Of a stretch of 64,000 nt of DNA, positions 1 through 10,339 are shown in pieces (positions within the stretch are counted from its first letter, which is position 1; each line of letters opens with the position of its first letter). The stretch comes from Calendula officinalis (lineage: Eukaryota > Streptophyta > Magnoliopsida > Asterales > Asteraceae), in contig OY970835.1 in assembly GCA_963853835.1 (NCBI GenBank), positions 31,322,047 through 31,386,046 on the forward strand, in the 5' to 3' direction. Below the pieces are notes generated by a model. It was not told the DNA's origin and ran no database searches. It was given only the letters and a program-made list of their open reading frames with translations. The position numbers and the translations under genes were made by a program.

Positions 1-240
1 AATCGGGCATGCTTCGAGATATAGAATCCATAACAATGAGAATAACGTATTCATTACATAGTCAATTATTGATTAAATGATAAATAAACATTTTGTTATA
101 CATGAATAATCCAATAAAAAAAACTTAAAGACGAAATAAAACTTCTTTATATAATGTAGTTGCCATCGTGGTCACAGCAAATAACCTTCAAACCGTTCTT
201 CTTCTTCACTCTTGAGACAGCGACATATAGTGTTGCAAAC
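1..240 (-). mobile_element. Helitron remnant: 3' tail cut by window edge plus helicase C-terminal fragment
   Basis: On the minus strand, about 240 down to 128 translates to a piece reading LYVAVSRVKKKNGLKVICC, then, one frame over, LYKEVLFRL and a stop. This matches the C-terminal end of Helitron (PIF1-like) helicases, where a VALSRV-type motif is followed by a VVYKEV-type tail. Two frames are needed, so it is a pseudogene fragment. At the extreme left edge the same strand reads GAAGCATGCCCGATT, which resembles the start of the Helitron 3' hairpin that is complete at 54391-54425 of this window. The actual terminus would lie just outside. The domain call is from family knowledge; the link to the tail is inference. 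Confidence 0.55.
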
Positions 241-548
241 TAACCTTCTTCTATATCTCTGCTATGTAGTCAATCATATATGTTAATTAACTAAATCTTA
301 CTCAAAGTGTATGCCAAATCTGTATTATTGAATAATGGTTCAAGTGAGTTGCAAACTAACCATGATGCAATAGCAGAAGGAGAAGAAGAAGATTAAGAAG
401 CAACTAAATCTTACGCCTGGGATTACATCATCAATTGATTTCATGGTCATCTCGTCAATTACTTAGGTGAAACGATGGTTGCTATGGACAATGATCGGCC
501 CATCTGCACAAACAAAATTCCAGTCGAATTAAATTGGTTTAATTCAAG

Positions 549-720
549 AAGACTAATATTGTCAAGAAGACTAATTCCATGTACAAAATAAGAAAATTTA
601 GAAAAAAAAAGATAAAATAAGAAGACTAAATTGGTTTTGTCAAGAAGACTAATTCCATGTACAAAATAAGAAAATAAGAAGACTAAATTGGTTTACACAA
701 TGTGCTTCCTAAATTGAATC
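549..720. repeat. Short direct repeats in AT-rich noncoding DNA
   Basis: The segment GTCAAGAAGACTAATTCCAT with its following AAAATAAGAAAA tract occurs twice (about 563 and 637), and AGACTAATTCCAGTCG-like pieces flank it. No coding potential was recognised between 261 and 786. This is probably debris of the same Helitron-related block. Confidence 0.5.
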
Positions 721-786
721 GAGAAGACTAATTCCAGTCGAATTAAGTAATTATATGTAGTGTTGAATCAAAAACCCTAATTTTAC

Positions 787-909
787 CTTGAAGTAGAATC
801 CAGTTCCAGTAAGAAAGCAACCAAGAAATGTCCCGCTTGCAGATACAAAAAGAAGAATCCTTCTTCCCGCTTTGTCCATCAAGACCATGCCAACAATCGT
901 TATAGGAGT
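787..909 (-). pseudogene. Isolated exon of an ERD6-like monosaccharide transporter
   Basis: A 123-bp stretch on the minus strand is open in one frame (41 codons), with an AG acceptor just before it (sense ATCTAG|ACTCC) and a GT donor just after it (CTTCAAG|GTAAAA). The peptide contains LMDKAGRR, then SASGTFLGCFLTG and a terminal TGFYFK. This matches the region of ERD6-like sugar transporters around the G-R-R loop after a transmembrane helix (family consensus LLMDKSGRRPLL...SASGTCLGCFL). No neighbouring transporter exons were found on either side, so it is an orphan exon, plausibly carried by a Helitron. It is too short to be functional by itself. Confidence 0.6.
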
Positions 910-948
910 CTAGATTTAACAATTTAACAAAACATAAATAAATATTTA

Positions 949-975
949 TCTTTATATACTAATAAAACATAGATT
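949..975 (+). mobile_element. Possible Helitron 5' terminus
   Basis: After A at 948 the sequence starts TCTTTATATACTAATAAAAC and soon continues into a CGTGCTACGACGCG segment. Plant Helitrons start with TC, insert between A and T, and often open with a TCTNTATACTA..TAAAACA-like block. No matching CTRR 3' end with hairpin was found close by on this strand, so the element boundary is unresolved. Confidence 0.35.
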
Positions 976-1210
976 TTTAGATCGTGCTACGACGCGAGAG
1001 TATGAAAATCTCGTTGGTATAAAAAAGAAGATTTAACTTAGTTCTATAATAATATAAATATAAATTACTCTCTACCTCCAAAACAACTAAAGACTTCCAA
1101 ATTTCCAATCAACAACCATTACAGGACATCAAATGTCATTTTTTAATTGAAATAATAAAAATACAATATAATATGTGACTATCCATAAAATTCCATTTCT
1201 TGATAATTAC

Positions 1211-1510
1211 CTTGACATAAAGCTTACATTTGACTTCATGCACAACCCGAATTCCAGCCTCTTCGGTTTTCTTCAAAGATGTGTTGATTGGCTGCTCAAT
1301 TTCATCATCTGTTGTATAGTAGTTTTAGGGTTAACAAACCATAATTTCCCTAACAACATCATTAAATGCGATTAATCATAAATGACTTACCACCATCCGC
1401 ATCATTTGCGATTAATCATAAATGACTTACCACCATCCGCATCATTTGCAGCATCTTTCTTTAGGTAGTCACGTACTATTTTATTCCTGAAGCTCATCCG
1501 GGTGATTTTG
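1211..1510 (-). pseudogene. NUP50-like nucleoporin fragment (two exons, broken)
   Basis: The minus strand has an exon at 1308-1211 (acceptor ACAACAG|ATGATG, donor GTCAAG|GTAATT) encoding EEAGIRVVHEVKCKLYVK. An upstream exon at about 1510-1400 encodes LQNHPDELQE, then a stop and frameshift, then VRDYLKKDAANDAD. The two exons are phase-compatible. The blocks resemble plant NUP50-type nucleoporins (LQNHPDELWEDG.RDYL and VVHEVKCKLYVK before the Ran-binding domain). The in-frame stop and frame change mark a pseudogene. It lies next to an unrelated transporter exon on the same strand, which suggests capture by a transposon. The identification is from memory of the family and moderately uncertain. 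Confidence 0.45.
1367..1448. repeat. 41-bp tandem duplication across a splice donor
   Basis: The unit starting GCGATTAATCATAAATGACT and ending CCGCATCATTT occurs twice in immediate succession. Each copy contains the sense-strand donor GATG|GTAAGT of the NUP50-like fragment, so the fragment has two potential donors. Confidence 0.8.
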
Positions 1511-1514
1511 TAAG

Positions 1515-2880
1515 TGAGATTAAATCCAACTGCTTATAGTCAAAATACAAATTAGTGCAATTCAAATAGGGAGGATAAGTACTGCATCACAGACCGTACA
1601 AATTGGTAATTGAGAGCTCTCACATGTTGTATTGAATACTTGATGATTCAGCCCGACCCATATCTAATGATGCAGTCCCTATCTATCTTTTCTTCAGCCC
1701 GTTGAAAATCAAATTGGGGAAATTAATGAACCCAATTTCAATCAAAACCACCTAAGATCTAACGCAAAAGATGCAATCAACAAAAACCCACAATTTAGAT
1801 GCTAATAATAGAAAATAAAAAAACAAAGAATGCACCTTTTTAAGGGTGAAGCAAGAAAGTAAAGACAATCGGTGTTCTTTTTCAAATCTTCCTAGTTTCC
1901 AGAGTTGCTGATGATGATTCCAGTTAAGGAGCTTGTTGTTGTTGATGAGTAGTACCGCCAACGAGGTTTTAACTTATGAAAATGTAAATAAAAGACAGAT
2001 AGGGGATCTTTCAATTGTTGGATCTTCCTCCAGAAACAGAGCTCAAGTAAGAGAATATAAAAATAGGGTTTTAGAATGGAAATGGATTTGAAGTCAATAA
2101 ACCTCTCCGGCAGACGTCGTGATCAGCAGACTTAGTTTGTGGAGAAATTAGGGCAGGAAAGTGTAATTTTTATTACCCTTTGACATGGAATAAGCAACCA
2201 ATAATTAGAAGCTAAATTGCCATGTCAAAAAATTGACTTAAGGTATTGCCCCATATATAGATGGGAGATTTCTTCTTTTGTAATCCGGCCATCTCAAAAG
2301 GTCCAAGGTTAAATTCTTCAGAGCAAAAAAATATCATTTTGTTGTCATCTGTGCCGTCTTCGTACTGCTTGCAGAGCGGATGATCTGAAATGAGGTGGCT
2401 ATCAAAGCGATCCAGTTTACCATATAAAATTATAAAAAAGGGGGTGATTTTCACACCATGACTTTTATGCCATCTACCACAATTATTGCATGACATGCTT
2501 ATACAGTTAACTGTAAAACTTGTACAGTGTGATATATGAAGTAAAAGTTATGGTACATAAATGAATTCCTTATAAAAAAAATTTGTTTTTATTATTTATT
2601 AATTTAGCAAATTGCATTGTATGTCGTAATCCGCCCATTGAAAAACCTTACGCTTGACGCCTAAACCAACCGAAGGTCAACACCCATGCTTTTTGGTTGT
2701 TTGTATTTGGTGGAAAGGAAAATGGAAGTCAACAATCTTGACTTTGTAAGTTACGTTTCCAAGCATCTTGCTCAACCCTTCAATATATCCTAGTAACAAA
2801 TGGGAATTTTCGTAACACAAAATTGTAAAACCAATTTGGTCAATTACTTAGTAATTGTTTTCAGGTTTTAATAATGACAG
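1515..2880. other. Gene-free stretch, degenerate noncoding DNA
   Basis: I see no gene here. Short open frames on the minus strand at 1752-1961 and 2212-2496 show no recognisable motif or splice context. Confidence 0.5.
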
Positions 2881-2881
2881 A

Positions 2882-3062
2882 TTTTTTTTTTAACGGCTAG
2901 TTAGTTTATTAGTGGTTCAAGCCTATACAGTGACATCCACAAGGGGCAGTATGCCTTCCCTCGAACCTCCCACCTTTTTGTCCACGACGGGACTTGAACC
3001 CATGACCAATAGGTCATGGGCAACACCTTAAATTTTCTTTGGATACCACTAGACTACAAGCC
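2882..3062 (-). mobile_element. tRNA-derived SINE
   Basis: Read on the minus strand from 3062 it starts GGCTTGTAGTCTAGTGGTAT (A-box-like), then has GGGTTCAAGTCCCGTC (B box) about 50 bp later, a body of about 180 bp, and a 3' A-tail (plus-strand T run at 2882-2891). The internal pol III promoter pair and A-tail identify it as a SINE. There is no tRNA cloverleaf, so it is not a tRNA gene. Confidence 0.75.
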
Positions 3063-3505
3063 TTGGGTTTTAAAGCTATTTTTTAATGCATTAACAATTG
3101 TATATTAATTTATGAGGAAATATTTTCTAAAATTAATGAGTTGGTTATAGATTAATGTACAACTTTCTTATTCATGTCTAATCACAGCCCTTAGGCCTAT
3201 TATTATCAAAACCTTTTTTTTAATAATCAGTTTTCAATCATTAAATTATTAATGTTACGAACATATATTTCACTAGAAAGTATATATTTTGTACTTAAAA
3301 TTTCTTACTTTCTGAATTCAGTTATATCTTTTTTCTCAATGTTTTGGCTCCAAACTAAAGCATCAAGAATAATAACATTGATATCAAATCCCGCCAAATG
3401 CGAGATATGAAGGAGATGCTATGTAATCAATCATACATCTACATAGGAGTAGAATGACTGGTTTTTAAAAGATATTAGGCAATAACTCAAGTAAACAGTA
3501 CACAC

Positions 3506-3589
<84 letters not shown>
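3506..3589. repeat. (TAA)n microsatellite
   Basis: About 28 uninterrupted TAA/ATA units. Confidence 0.97.
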
Positions 3590-3590
<1 letters not shown>

Positions 3591-4727
3591 CTTCCCCTTA
3601 GAGTTGTTTATTTTAATTTTATAACTAACGTTTTACATGAGAAGTGACTTAATATTTTATATGCAAGAGAATGTGTGTTATAATTGCATTGAAACTTTAT
3701 TTACACAAAAAAAGGCAAGGGAATTAGGAATTGCTGGTGGACATAATCCATCTTTTACAATTAAGAAAAAGCAAAAAACAAAGAAAAGTCAACAATTTTG
3801 ACTTTGCAAATTGCAGAATCTTCTTCCTCCACAACCTCTCCAACATGTCTCTTATAATTGACCTCAAAATTCTATATGCAGCCATGTTAATGTATAGACA
3901 CATTCATTATAAGTTATACCCACTTGCCCCATTCCAAAATTCCCTACTTTACATTATCTATTGTTCCCCGTTTTACTACTCTTTATTCTAATTTCAAATA
4001 CAACTAATACTATGATAGTTAGAAAATTTTATATTTATATTTATTTATTATTATCTTACAACAACATATACAATGTTTTTCCTAAATTTGATTATTTTAT
4101 CATAAATAACCAAAAAGTCGAAACCATAACTATCTTTTGCTAAACACCCAAAACGATCTTTGTGACTTCAAATGGGTAATCGTGTTAAAATGTAAATCCC
4201 AAAACCCCATGTGATATACTTAAGTTATAAAGAGAAGAAGCATGAATGTTATAAAAACGTTTACTTTTAGTGTTTATAACAGAATATAATCAATATGATT
4301 GTATTTTAGATGGAAGCATGAAACCTCATAAGGTCATGCATAACATGGCATGATGGTGTTTAAGATTTGAACGGGAAAAGGAAAACCAAATTATCAAACA
4401 AAATTAAATTAAAACAAAACAAAGCTATATGTGATTTTGAATTCAATTTATAGTTATATATGAAATATATAAAAAATATGAAATCTGGAAAAAATTAAAA
4501 GAAAAAAGAAATTGGGAAAAAAAACTCAAAAGATGGAAAAGGTACAAAAGCTACAAAAACACATATTAAGTAAATATTTTTTAAATCATACTTATCCAAT
4601 AATTGTTTATTTTTAAAACTCCACTTTAATAAAGGTCTTATTAATGACATCCTTAGGTTTGTCTTTAAAGATAAAATCCTTTATTAATACAGGATAATTC
4701 CTAAAATACAAGAGTAATTATTAATTA
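3590..4727. other. Gene-free AT-rich stretch
   Basis: Two short open frames (3731-3991 and 3961-4143, +) have AT-rich, low-complexity translations and no recognisable domain. I see no gene here. Confidence 0.5.
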
Positions 4728-4911
4728 GGAAAATGATAATGACAGCCCTAAGGGTTGTCACTAAAACGTCAAGACACACATCAAAAACTTGTACAATAAT
4801 CAATAATCGCTCCCTGTATTTTAGGAATCATCCCCCACAACTAAGTACAAACGATTTATGCACGTAACCACCTCTTATTGACAGCCCTAAGGGCTGTCAT
4901 TAACAAAACCC
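4728..4911. mobile_element. Mutator-like MITE with palindromic ends, copy 1
   Basis: A 184-bp element flanked by the 9-bp direct repeat TATTAATTA (4719-4727 and 4912-4920). The ends are inverted: left GGAAAATGATAATGACAGCC, right (inverted) GGGTTTTGTTAATGACAGCC. The subterminal TGACAGCCCTAAGGGCTGTC block is itself a palindrome. A second copy is at 20591-20747. The 9-bp target duplication points to Mutator-like transposase. Confidence 0.8.
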
Positions 4912-4920
4912 TATTAATTA

Positions 4921-5184
4921 CTCCCTCCGTCCCACAAAAAACTTCCCATTTGGGTTTTGCACAAGTTTTTAGGTGATAGTTAGTGGTGGGGTCATTGATA
5001 ATACTTTTGATTAAAATATAAGGTTGGATTGGAGAGTGAAAGATAGTTAGTGGATATTAGTGGTGGGGTCTTTAGTAATAATAATTTTTTATTGTGTGGA
5101 GCCCATCAAATATGGGAAATGAGAAGTTTTTTGTGGGACAAAAATATAGAGTGAAATGGGAAGTTTTTTGTGGGACGGGGGGAG
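4921..5184. mobile_element. Stowaway-like MITE, family A
   Basis: Starts CTCCCTCCGTCCCACAAAAA and ends in its inverse (TTTTTTGTGGGACGGGGGGAG), flanked by TA on both sides. The CTCCCTCCGTCCC terminus and TA duplication are those of Stowaway (Tc1/mariner-type) MITEs. It inserted into the TA that ends the target duplication of the preceding MITE, so it is the younger of the two. Confidence 0.85.
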
Positions 5185-5298
5185 TATTATACTTCCTCCG
5201 ATTCAAAATAAGTGATACACTTTCCTTTTTGGGGTGTATCAAAATAAGTGATACACTTTGAAAATTTACCTTATTTGGCAAAAAATAGTGGGACCCAC

Positions 5299-7916
5299 TG
5301 TAACACCGCAAAATTTAGGAAGCGTTTTTTTTTTTTTAAATGCCCGAAGGCGATTAGGTTATCCTCTAGGTTAGTTTAGCGGAAGCATAAAGATAATAAT
5401 AAGTTTAGGTTTAGGTTTACAAACCAAATGTCCCAAAATAAACTTCTAACATTAATTATTTAAACGGTGTCACTTAAACGACATGGCTCCTTTTTAAAAC
5501 ATATCAACTGAGCTTGGTCAACCATCCCGTCCAAAGCACCGACCACCTGAAAAGAATCAACGAGGGAGGGATTAGCACAAAGCTAAGTGAATGAATATAA
5601 TCTACAATTTCTGTAAAGCCCAACAAGCTAGCATAGACATCCCTACGGTCTAAAGGCCACGTAACTACGAATCACCGTCCACTAAAACACGGAAGTTCTA
5701 GAACATCTCCAATTGGGGACAACACTGTTTGTTCGAGAAGATCGGGGTCCTGCCGGAGCCTTAAACCATGGTCGGCCAAACCACGGTAACCGATAGCGTT
5801 TCGTGTCCAACACCCGGGCCACAACCTCCCTTAACCATGCAACAAATACAGGTAAGGTCAGATACCCTTTAGTCGACACCCCTTGCTCAGCGCACTGACT
5901 TCTCAAACCTCGGTCACCAAGTCAAACCGAGCCTCGGATAACCACACACCGAGTTGTTGCTTGCAATCAAGCAAAGTCTCTTCACATTGTGCACCTAATC
6001 ATGTATGGTATTCCCTAACACTAGGCATACATAAATCAAAAAATGTCAAAAAAATACATTTTCCCCAAAAATCAGCCAAAATAGCGCCGCTATCTAAGAT
6101 AGCGCCGCTATTTTGAGATAGCATCCGCTATTTCGAGTTTCTGTTTGCAAACCAGCCAAGATAGCGCCGCTATTTAAAGATAGCAGCTATCTCCCCAGAT
6201 CAGCCAAATTCCTGCATTTTCACAAGTATGCAATATACCGAACCAATTGTAACCAAACACAAGTTGGAGGTTAAATCCACTCACCGAAACCTTCCACTTG
6301 TCGAACTCAGAGGTCTAATGTTTCTGAGTCACGATCCCGATTCCTGTACACCAAAGGAATACCGAATTAGTATATAATTCCACCAAATTATAAACAATGT
6401 TAAATATACATTTAACACTAACACTTGCACTAACTAAATAGCCAAACACTTAAACCATCATAAGAACATGTCATGACCATTTACACTTACACAACAAGTC
6501 AACTAGCCATATTGCATTTCTTACACTCAAACGGGTCAAAAACCGGATTATTAAAACCATAATACTTTCCATAACTACAATCATGTAAACAACTTGCAAT
6601 TCACCAAATGTTACCAATAACATTACTAATCACATAATCCTAACAAAATACTTACACTTTCACAATCCAAGTTATTTAAGTCACTTTACTACCCATTGGC
6701 CCAAACGGGTCAAAACAACATTTTTTACTTCAACACTTTCAAGCACAACTATAATTGCTATAATCACACCATTTAACAATTAATAACTAACTAGTTATTT
6801 TAACAAGATCAAAACTCCATCCTAGATCATTATTAACCACCAATTTCACTAGTTCATGAAATCTCCCAATAACCATCCAAACACCACCCAAGCTCAATCA
6901 TTTAGCACACATTCATCACAACTAACAAGTCATAATCAATTAAACAATTCATCAAGTCATGACAACCAACAACCCAAGTATTTTACTTCTAAAATTCCTA
7001 GTTCATCTTTTCACCCAATTAGCCAAACACTAACTAGTTTACTTATCAAAATCCACCAATACTTGGTTTTTAACATACATAACTTACCAAACATGTTTTC
7101 TTAACATAATGAACAATTCCAAGCATTCAAACAACAAGAACTCCAAGGTTTGACAAAACCCACATAACCTACTTTTTAGCATAAACACCCTAACTTGTAC
7201 ACCTTGCTAAAATAGTTGTACCTTGTGCTAAATTACTTGTACTCAAGCAACAATACATGTCAAACTTTGCACAAATACTTAATATAACATCTAACACAAT
7301 AATCACCAACCAAAACTCAAGAACACATAAACCCTAATTTATCAACTATCATGGAATCGAAATTAAACACATATAGGTTGAAGCTTACCTCAAGAGCTCT
7401 TCAAAAACGTGTTCGGATTAAAGATTGGCCAAGAAATCTTCAAGAAATCATCAAGAACACAAGAAGAAGAAGATGGGGATTTAGAGAGAAGGAGGAGAGA
7501 CGTAGAGAGAGAGTGAGATGAAGAAAATGACCAAAAAGATGGGCAAATCCCATCTTGGAGCCGGTCAAGGGGTGGGGTGGGACCCACTTGATTATTTTTT
7601 TCACTTTTAAACAAATACAATACAAAAGTCCCTTTCGTAGTTAATTTATTTAAAATACCAAACGGGTTCCAATTTTAAAAACGAAAGTATATTCGTAGAC
7701 GATATAAAAAGGAGAATCCAAAGATATAAAAATCACATTTTTATTTAAATATTTCAGAAAACAGATATTTTAATCCCTTGATTAAAATATCACAAAAGGA
7801 CAAAAGGTCAAACAATAAATTTAACATTTAGTCAAATTATTCCACATATGGTCAAATAGATATTTTCAAATATCAAAATATACCTAAAATATCTAGGCCA
7901 GTTTTAGGATGTTACA
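5299..7916 (-). mobile_element. Solo LTR (probable Ty3/gypsy), 2.6 kb
   Basis: Begins TGTAACACCGC and ends GGATGTTACA (TG..CA with short inverted ends), flanked by the 5-bp duplication CCCAC (5294-5298, 7917-7921). On the minus strand, a CT-rich leader (about 7520-7440) runs into GAGCTCTTGAGGTAAGCTT at about 7395-7385, a layout seen in large-LTR gypsy elements of the Tekay/Del type. No internal gag-pol or second LTR is present, so it is a solo LTR left by LTR-LTR recombination. It contains no convincing gene; the small open frames inside lack known domains. The clade call is inference. Confidence 0.75.
6083..6195. repeat. Degenerate minisatellite inside the solo LTR
   Basis: Units of the type GATAGCGCCGCTAT, each a near-palindrome, repeat four to five times with spacing of about 20-50 bp. 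Confidence 0.6.
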
Positions 7917-8182
7917 CCCACACCCACTAACTATCTACTTTAACAAAGTGAAAAGACTCATTTACCCTTACTTTTACTTTTAAATATCATTAACTCCACT
8001 TTATTCAAAAAGTGTGGGACCCATTTCCCACTAACCATCTAATTAATCTAATTTAACCATCATTATAAACTTTTGCCTCAAAATCCGTGAAATCCAAAAT
8101 GTATCACTTATTTTGAATCGGAGGAAGTATAACTTTTTATTGGTAATTCTCAAGATTATGATTATAGTTAAAACTTAAAAGC

Positions 8183-8190
8183 TATAAATA
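8183..8190 (+). promoter_or_regulatory. TATA-like box of the DUF668 gene
   Basis: TATAAATA sits about 390 bp upstream of the start codon and is followed by a leader rich in TTC/CAA. It is the only good TATA match between the MITE end at 8127 and the ATG. Transcription would start near 8215; this is inferred. Confidence 0.4.
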
Positions 8191-8575
8191 TTTGTCTTTG
8201 TTTGTTAGTACACGAGTCCATATAAATATATATTACATGGCACAGAAAGACAGTGGTGCAGTTGAGTTGAGATTGGCTTTATTCAAACTGCCATTTTCCC
8301 CTCTTCAAATATACCCCCAAACTCCTAATTCAATCAATTTTTCTCTATATTTCCCTCCATCTTCAATACCATAATCCCAATTCAATCTTCATATTACTAA
8401 TTCAGCAGATCAATTCAACCATTTTCTTACGTGTTTAAACCTTCAATTTCAACAATTTCGGCTCATTTTCGTAATTAATGCAATGCAATTACTCAAACTC
8501 TGATTAGATCTACGAAAACACAATTTTTTGCGTGGTTGTAGTGTGTGTAATTGCAGAGATCTCACAGATTTAGCA

Positions 8576-10339
8576 ATGGTGGCCGAGCCTTGGTTACTGA
8601 GATTGGGGAATCAAATGAGTTCGAATCTCAAACACGCGCTTCTGTTGGAATCGTCGTCAAAACCACAGACGAAGAACAAGCAAGAAATCCGCAACAAAAT
8701 TCCGGAAACAATCGGAATATTATCGTTTGAGGTTGCGAATGTGATGTCTAAAACCGTTCATCTCCACAAATCGCTAACCAATTCCGAGATCTCCAAATTA
8801 AAAAACGAGATTCTCAAATCCGACGGCGTCAAAACCCTAGTTTCTTCCGACGAAACCTACCTTCTAGACCTCGCACTGTCGGAGAAGCTCGACGACTTGA
8901 GTTTCATCGCCGGCGTCGTTTCTAGGCTCGGGAAGAAGTGTACGGTCCCACAACTCCAAGGGTTTCAGCATGTTTACGGAGATATAGTTAGTGGAGCTAT
9001 TGATGTTGGGGAATTAGGGTTCCTAGTTAAGGATATGGAGGCAATGGTGCGAAAAATGGAAAGATACGTTAATACAACAGCTAGCCTCTACAGCGAAATG
9101 GAGGTTTTGAATGAATTGGAGGTTGCTACGAACAAATTTCAGCAAAATCAACATGAGGAAAGCAGAAAAGTGTTCGAACAGAAAGTTAATTGGCAGAAAC
9201 AAGATGTAAAGCACCTGAAGGACGTTTCTCTATGGAATCAAACTTATGATAAAATCGTGGAGATGCTAGCAAGAACAGTATGTACTCTTTACGCTCGTAT
9301 CTGTTTAGTTTTCGTTGATACAATTTCCAGACGTGATATGTTTTCCAATAACTCTGTTTCAATTTCGGGTTCGAATTTACATTCATGTAGAAGTTTAGCT
9401 CCAACTTCAAGTCAAATTGATGCTCCTAGTACAAAATCTGGTGGTGGTTTTAGCAATTCAAGTTTTGATAAGACTGCAGTTAGGGTTAAGCCTCAGATTA
9501 GATCAAAAAAGGGGGAAATATCTTTGTTTAAAGCAGAGGATTTCAATTTTGCTTGTGGATTAGGTCCAGGTAGATTATTCATGGAATGCTTAAACATGAG
9601 CAGTCCAGTTTCAAAGTCTGATGATTTTGATGATGGTTCTGTTAGAAAAAATGATGATCGAAGCAGCCAAATTTCAGGTTCTTGTAGTGTTTCAAGTAGC
9701 ATAAGAAAAGATATCACAAATCATACAGGTTTTCAGAGTCGGATTCCAATGATTGGAGAACAAAAACGGTTCAAAAACAACATTTCAAGCACCTTAAAAA
9801 CCGCCCAAAAAAGCCGATTAACAGTACAAGCTCCACCAAACACAATTGGTGGTTCTGCTTTGGCTTTACATTATGCTAATGTTATAATCGTGATTGAGAA
9901 ATTACTTCAATACCCTCATTTAGTCGGTGAAGAAGCTAGAGATGATTTATATCAAATGTTACCAACAACCTTACGATTAGCTCTAAAAACGAGCTTAAAA
10001 TCTTACATAAAAGATTTATCTATTTACGATGCACCACTTGCACACGATTGGAAAGACCGACTCGATAATATCCTTTCTTGGCTTGCCCCTTTGGCACACA
10101 ACATGATTAGGTGGCAAAATGAGAGAAATTTTGAACAACAACAAATCGTCTCAAGAACAAATGTTCTTCTTCTGCAAACATTATATTTTGCAGACAGAAA
10201 AAAGACAGAAACCGCCATTTGTGAGCTTCTGGTCGGGTTGAATTATATTTGTCGTTATGAACATCAACAAAACGCGTTATTGGATTGTGCAAGCAGTTTT
10301 GATTTTGATGACTCTATGGAATGGCAATCTCAATATTAA
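8576..10339 (+). CDS. DUF3475/DUF668 protein, PSI (PSK SIMULATOR)-like family
   Basis: A single-exon gene of 587 aa. The ATG at 8576 (context GCAATGGTGG) is chosen because the protein then starts MVAEPWLLRLG, typical of the family; the frame is open a little further upstream only through a non-ATG codon. Residues about 40-100 (IGILSFEVANVMSKTVHLHKSL onward) form the DUF3475 domain. About 430-590 (GGSALALHYANVIIVIEKLL to the NALLDCASS region) form DUF668. The middle, about 250-420, is Ser-rich and probably disordered. There is no signal peptide or transmembrane helix. Relatives include the Arabidopsis PSI proteins linked to phytosulfokine-dependent growth, but the biochemical function is unknown. 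Length and domain order look complete and intact. The promoter abuts a MITE/solo-LTR composite. Confidence 0.9.
   Translation: MVAEPWLLRLGNQMSSNLKHALLLESSSKPQTKNKQEIRNKIPETIGILSFEVANVMSKTVHLHKSLTNSEISKLKNEILKSDGVKTLVSSDETYLLDLALSEKLDDLSFIAGVVSRLGKKCTVPQLQGFQHVYGDIVSGAIDVGELGFLVKDMEAMVRKMERYVNTTASLYSEMEVLNELEVATNKFQQNQHEESRKVFEQKVNWQKQDVKHLKDVSLWNQTYDKIVEMLARTVCTLYARICLVFVDTISRRDMFSNNSVSISGSNLHSCRSLAPTSSQIDAPSTKSGGGFSNSSFDKTAVRVKPQIRSKKGEISLFKAEDFNFACGLGPGRLFMECLNMSSPVSKSDDFDDGSVRKNDDRSSQISGSCSVSSSIRKDITNHTGFQSRIPMIGEQKRFKNNISSTLKTAQKSRLTVQAPPNTIGGSALALHYANVIIVIEKLLQYPHLVGEEARDDLYQMLPTTLRLALKTSLKSYIKDLSIYDAPLAHDWKDRLDNILSWLAPLAHNMIRWQNERNFEQQQIVSRTNVLLLQTLYFADRKKTETAICELLVGLNYICRYEHQQNALLDCASSFDFDDSMEWQSQY

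Larger units (their letters stand above)
5192..8127. mobile_element. Stowaway-like MITE, family B, split by an LTR insertion
   Basis: The left half 5192-5298 starts CTTCCTCCGATTCAAAATAA. The right half 7917-8127 ends in the inverse TTATTTTGAATCGGAGGAAG. TA flanks both outer ends. Removing the insertion and one copy of its 5-bp duplication leaves about 313 bp, matching the uninterrupted copy at 17498-17809 (312 bp). The right end lies about 55 bp upstream of the TATA-like box of the DUF668 gene. Confidence 0.85.

Noticed and set aside
2945..3062. tRNA gene
   Set aside because: A and B boxes are present, but no acceptor stem or cloverleaf follows and there is an A-tail: SINE. The same applies at 49269 and 12207.
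5883..6116. Small open frames inside the 5299-7916 insertion as genes
   Set aside because: They lie in a solo LTR, overlap minisatellite repeats and have no domain.
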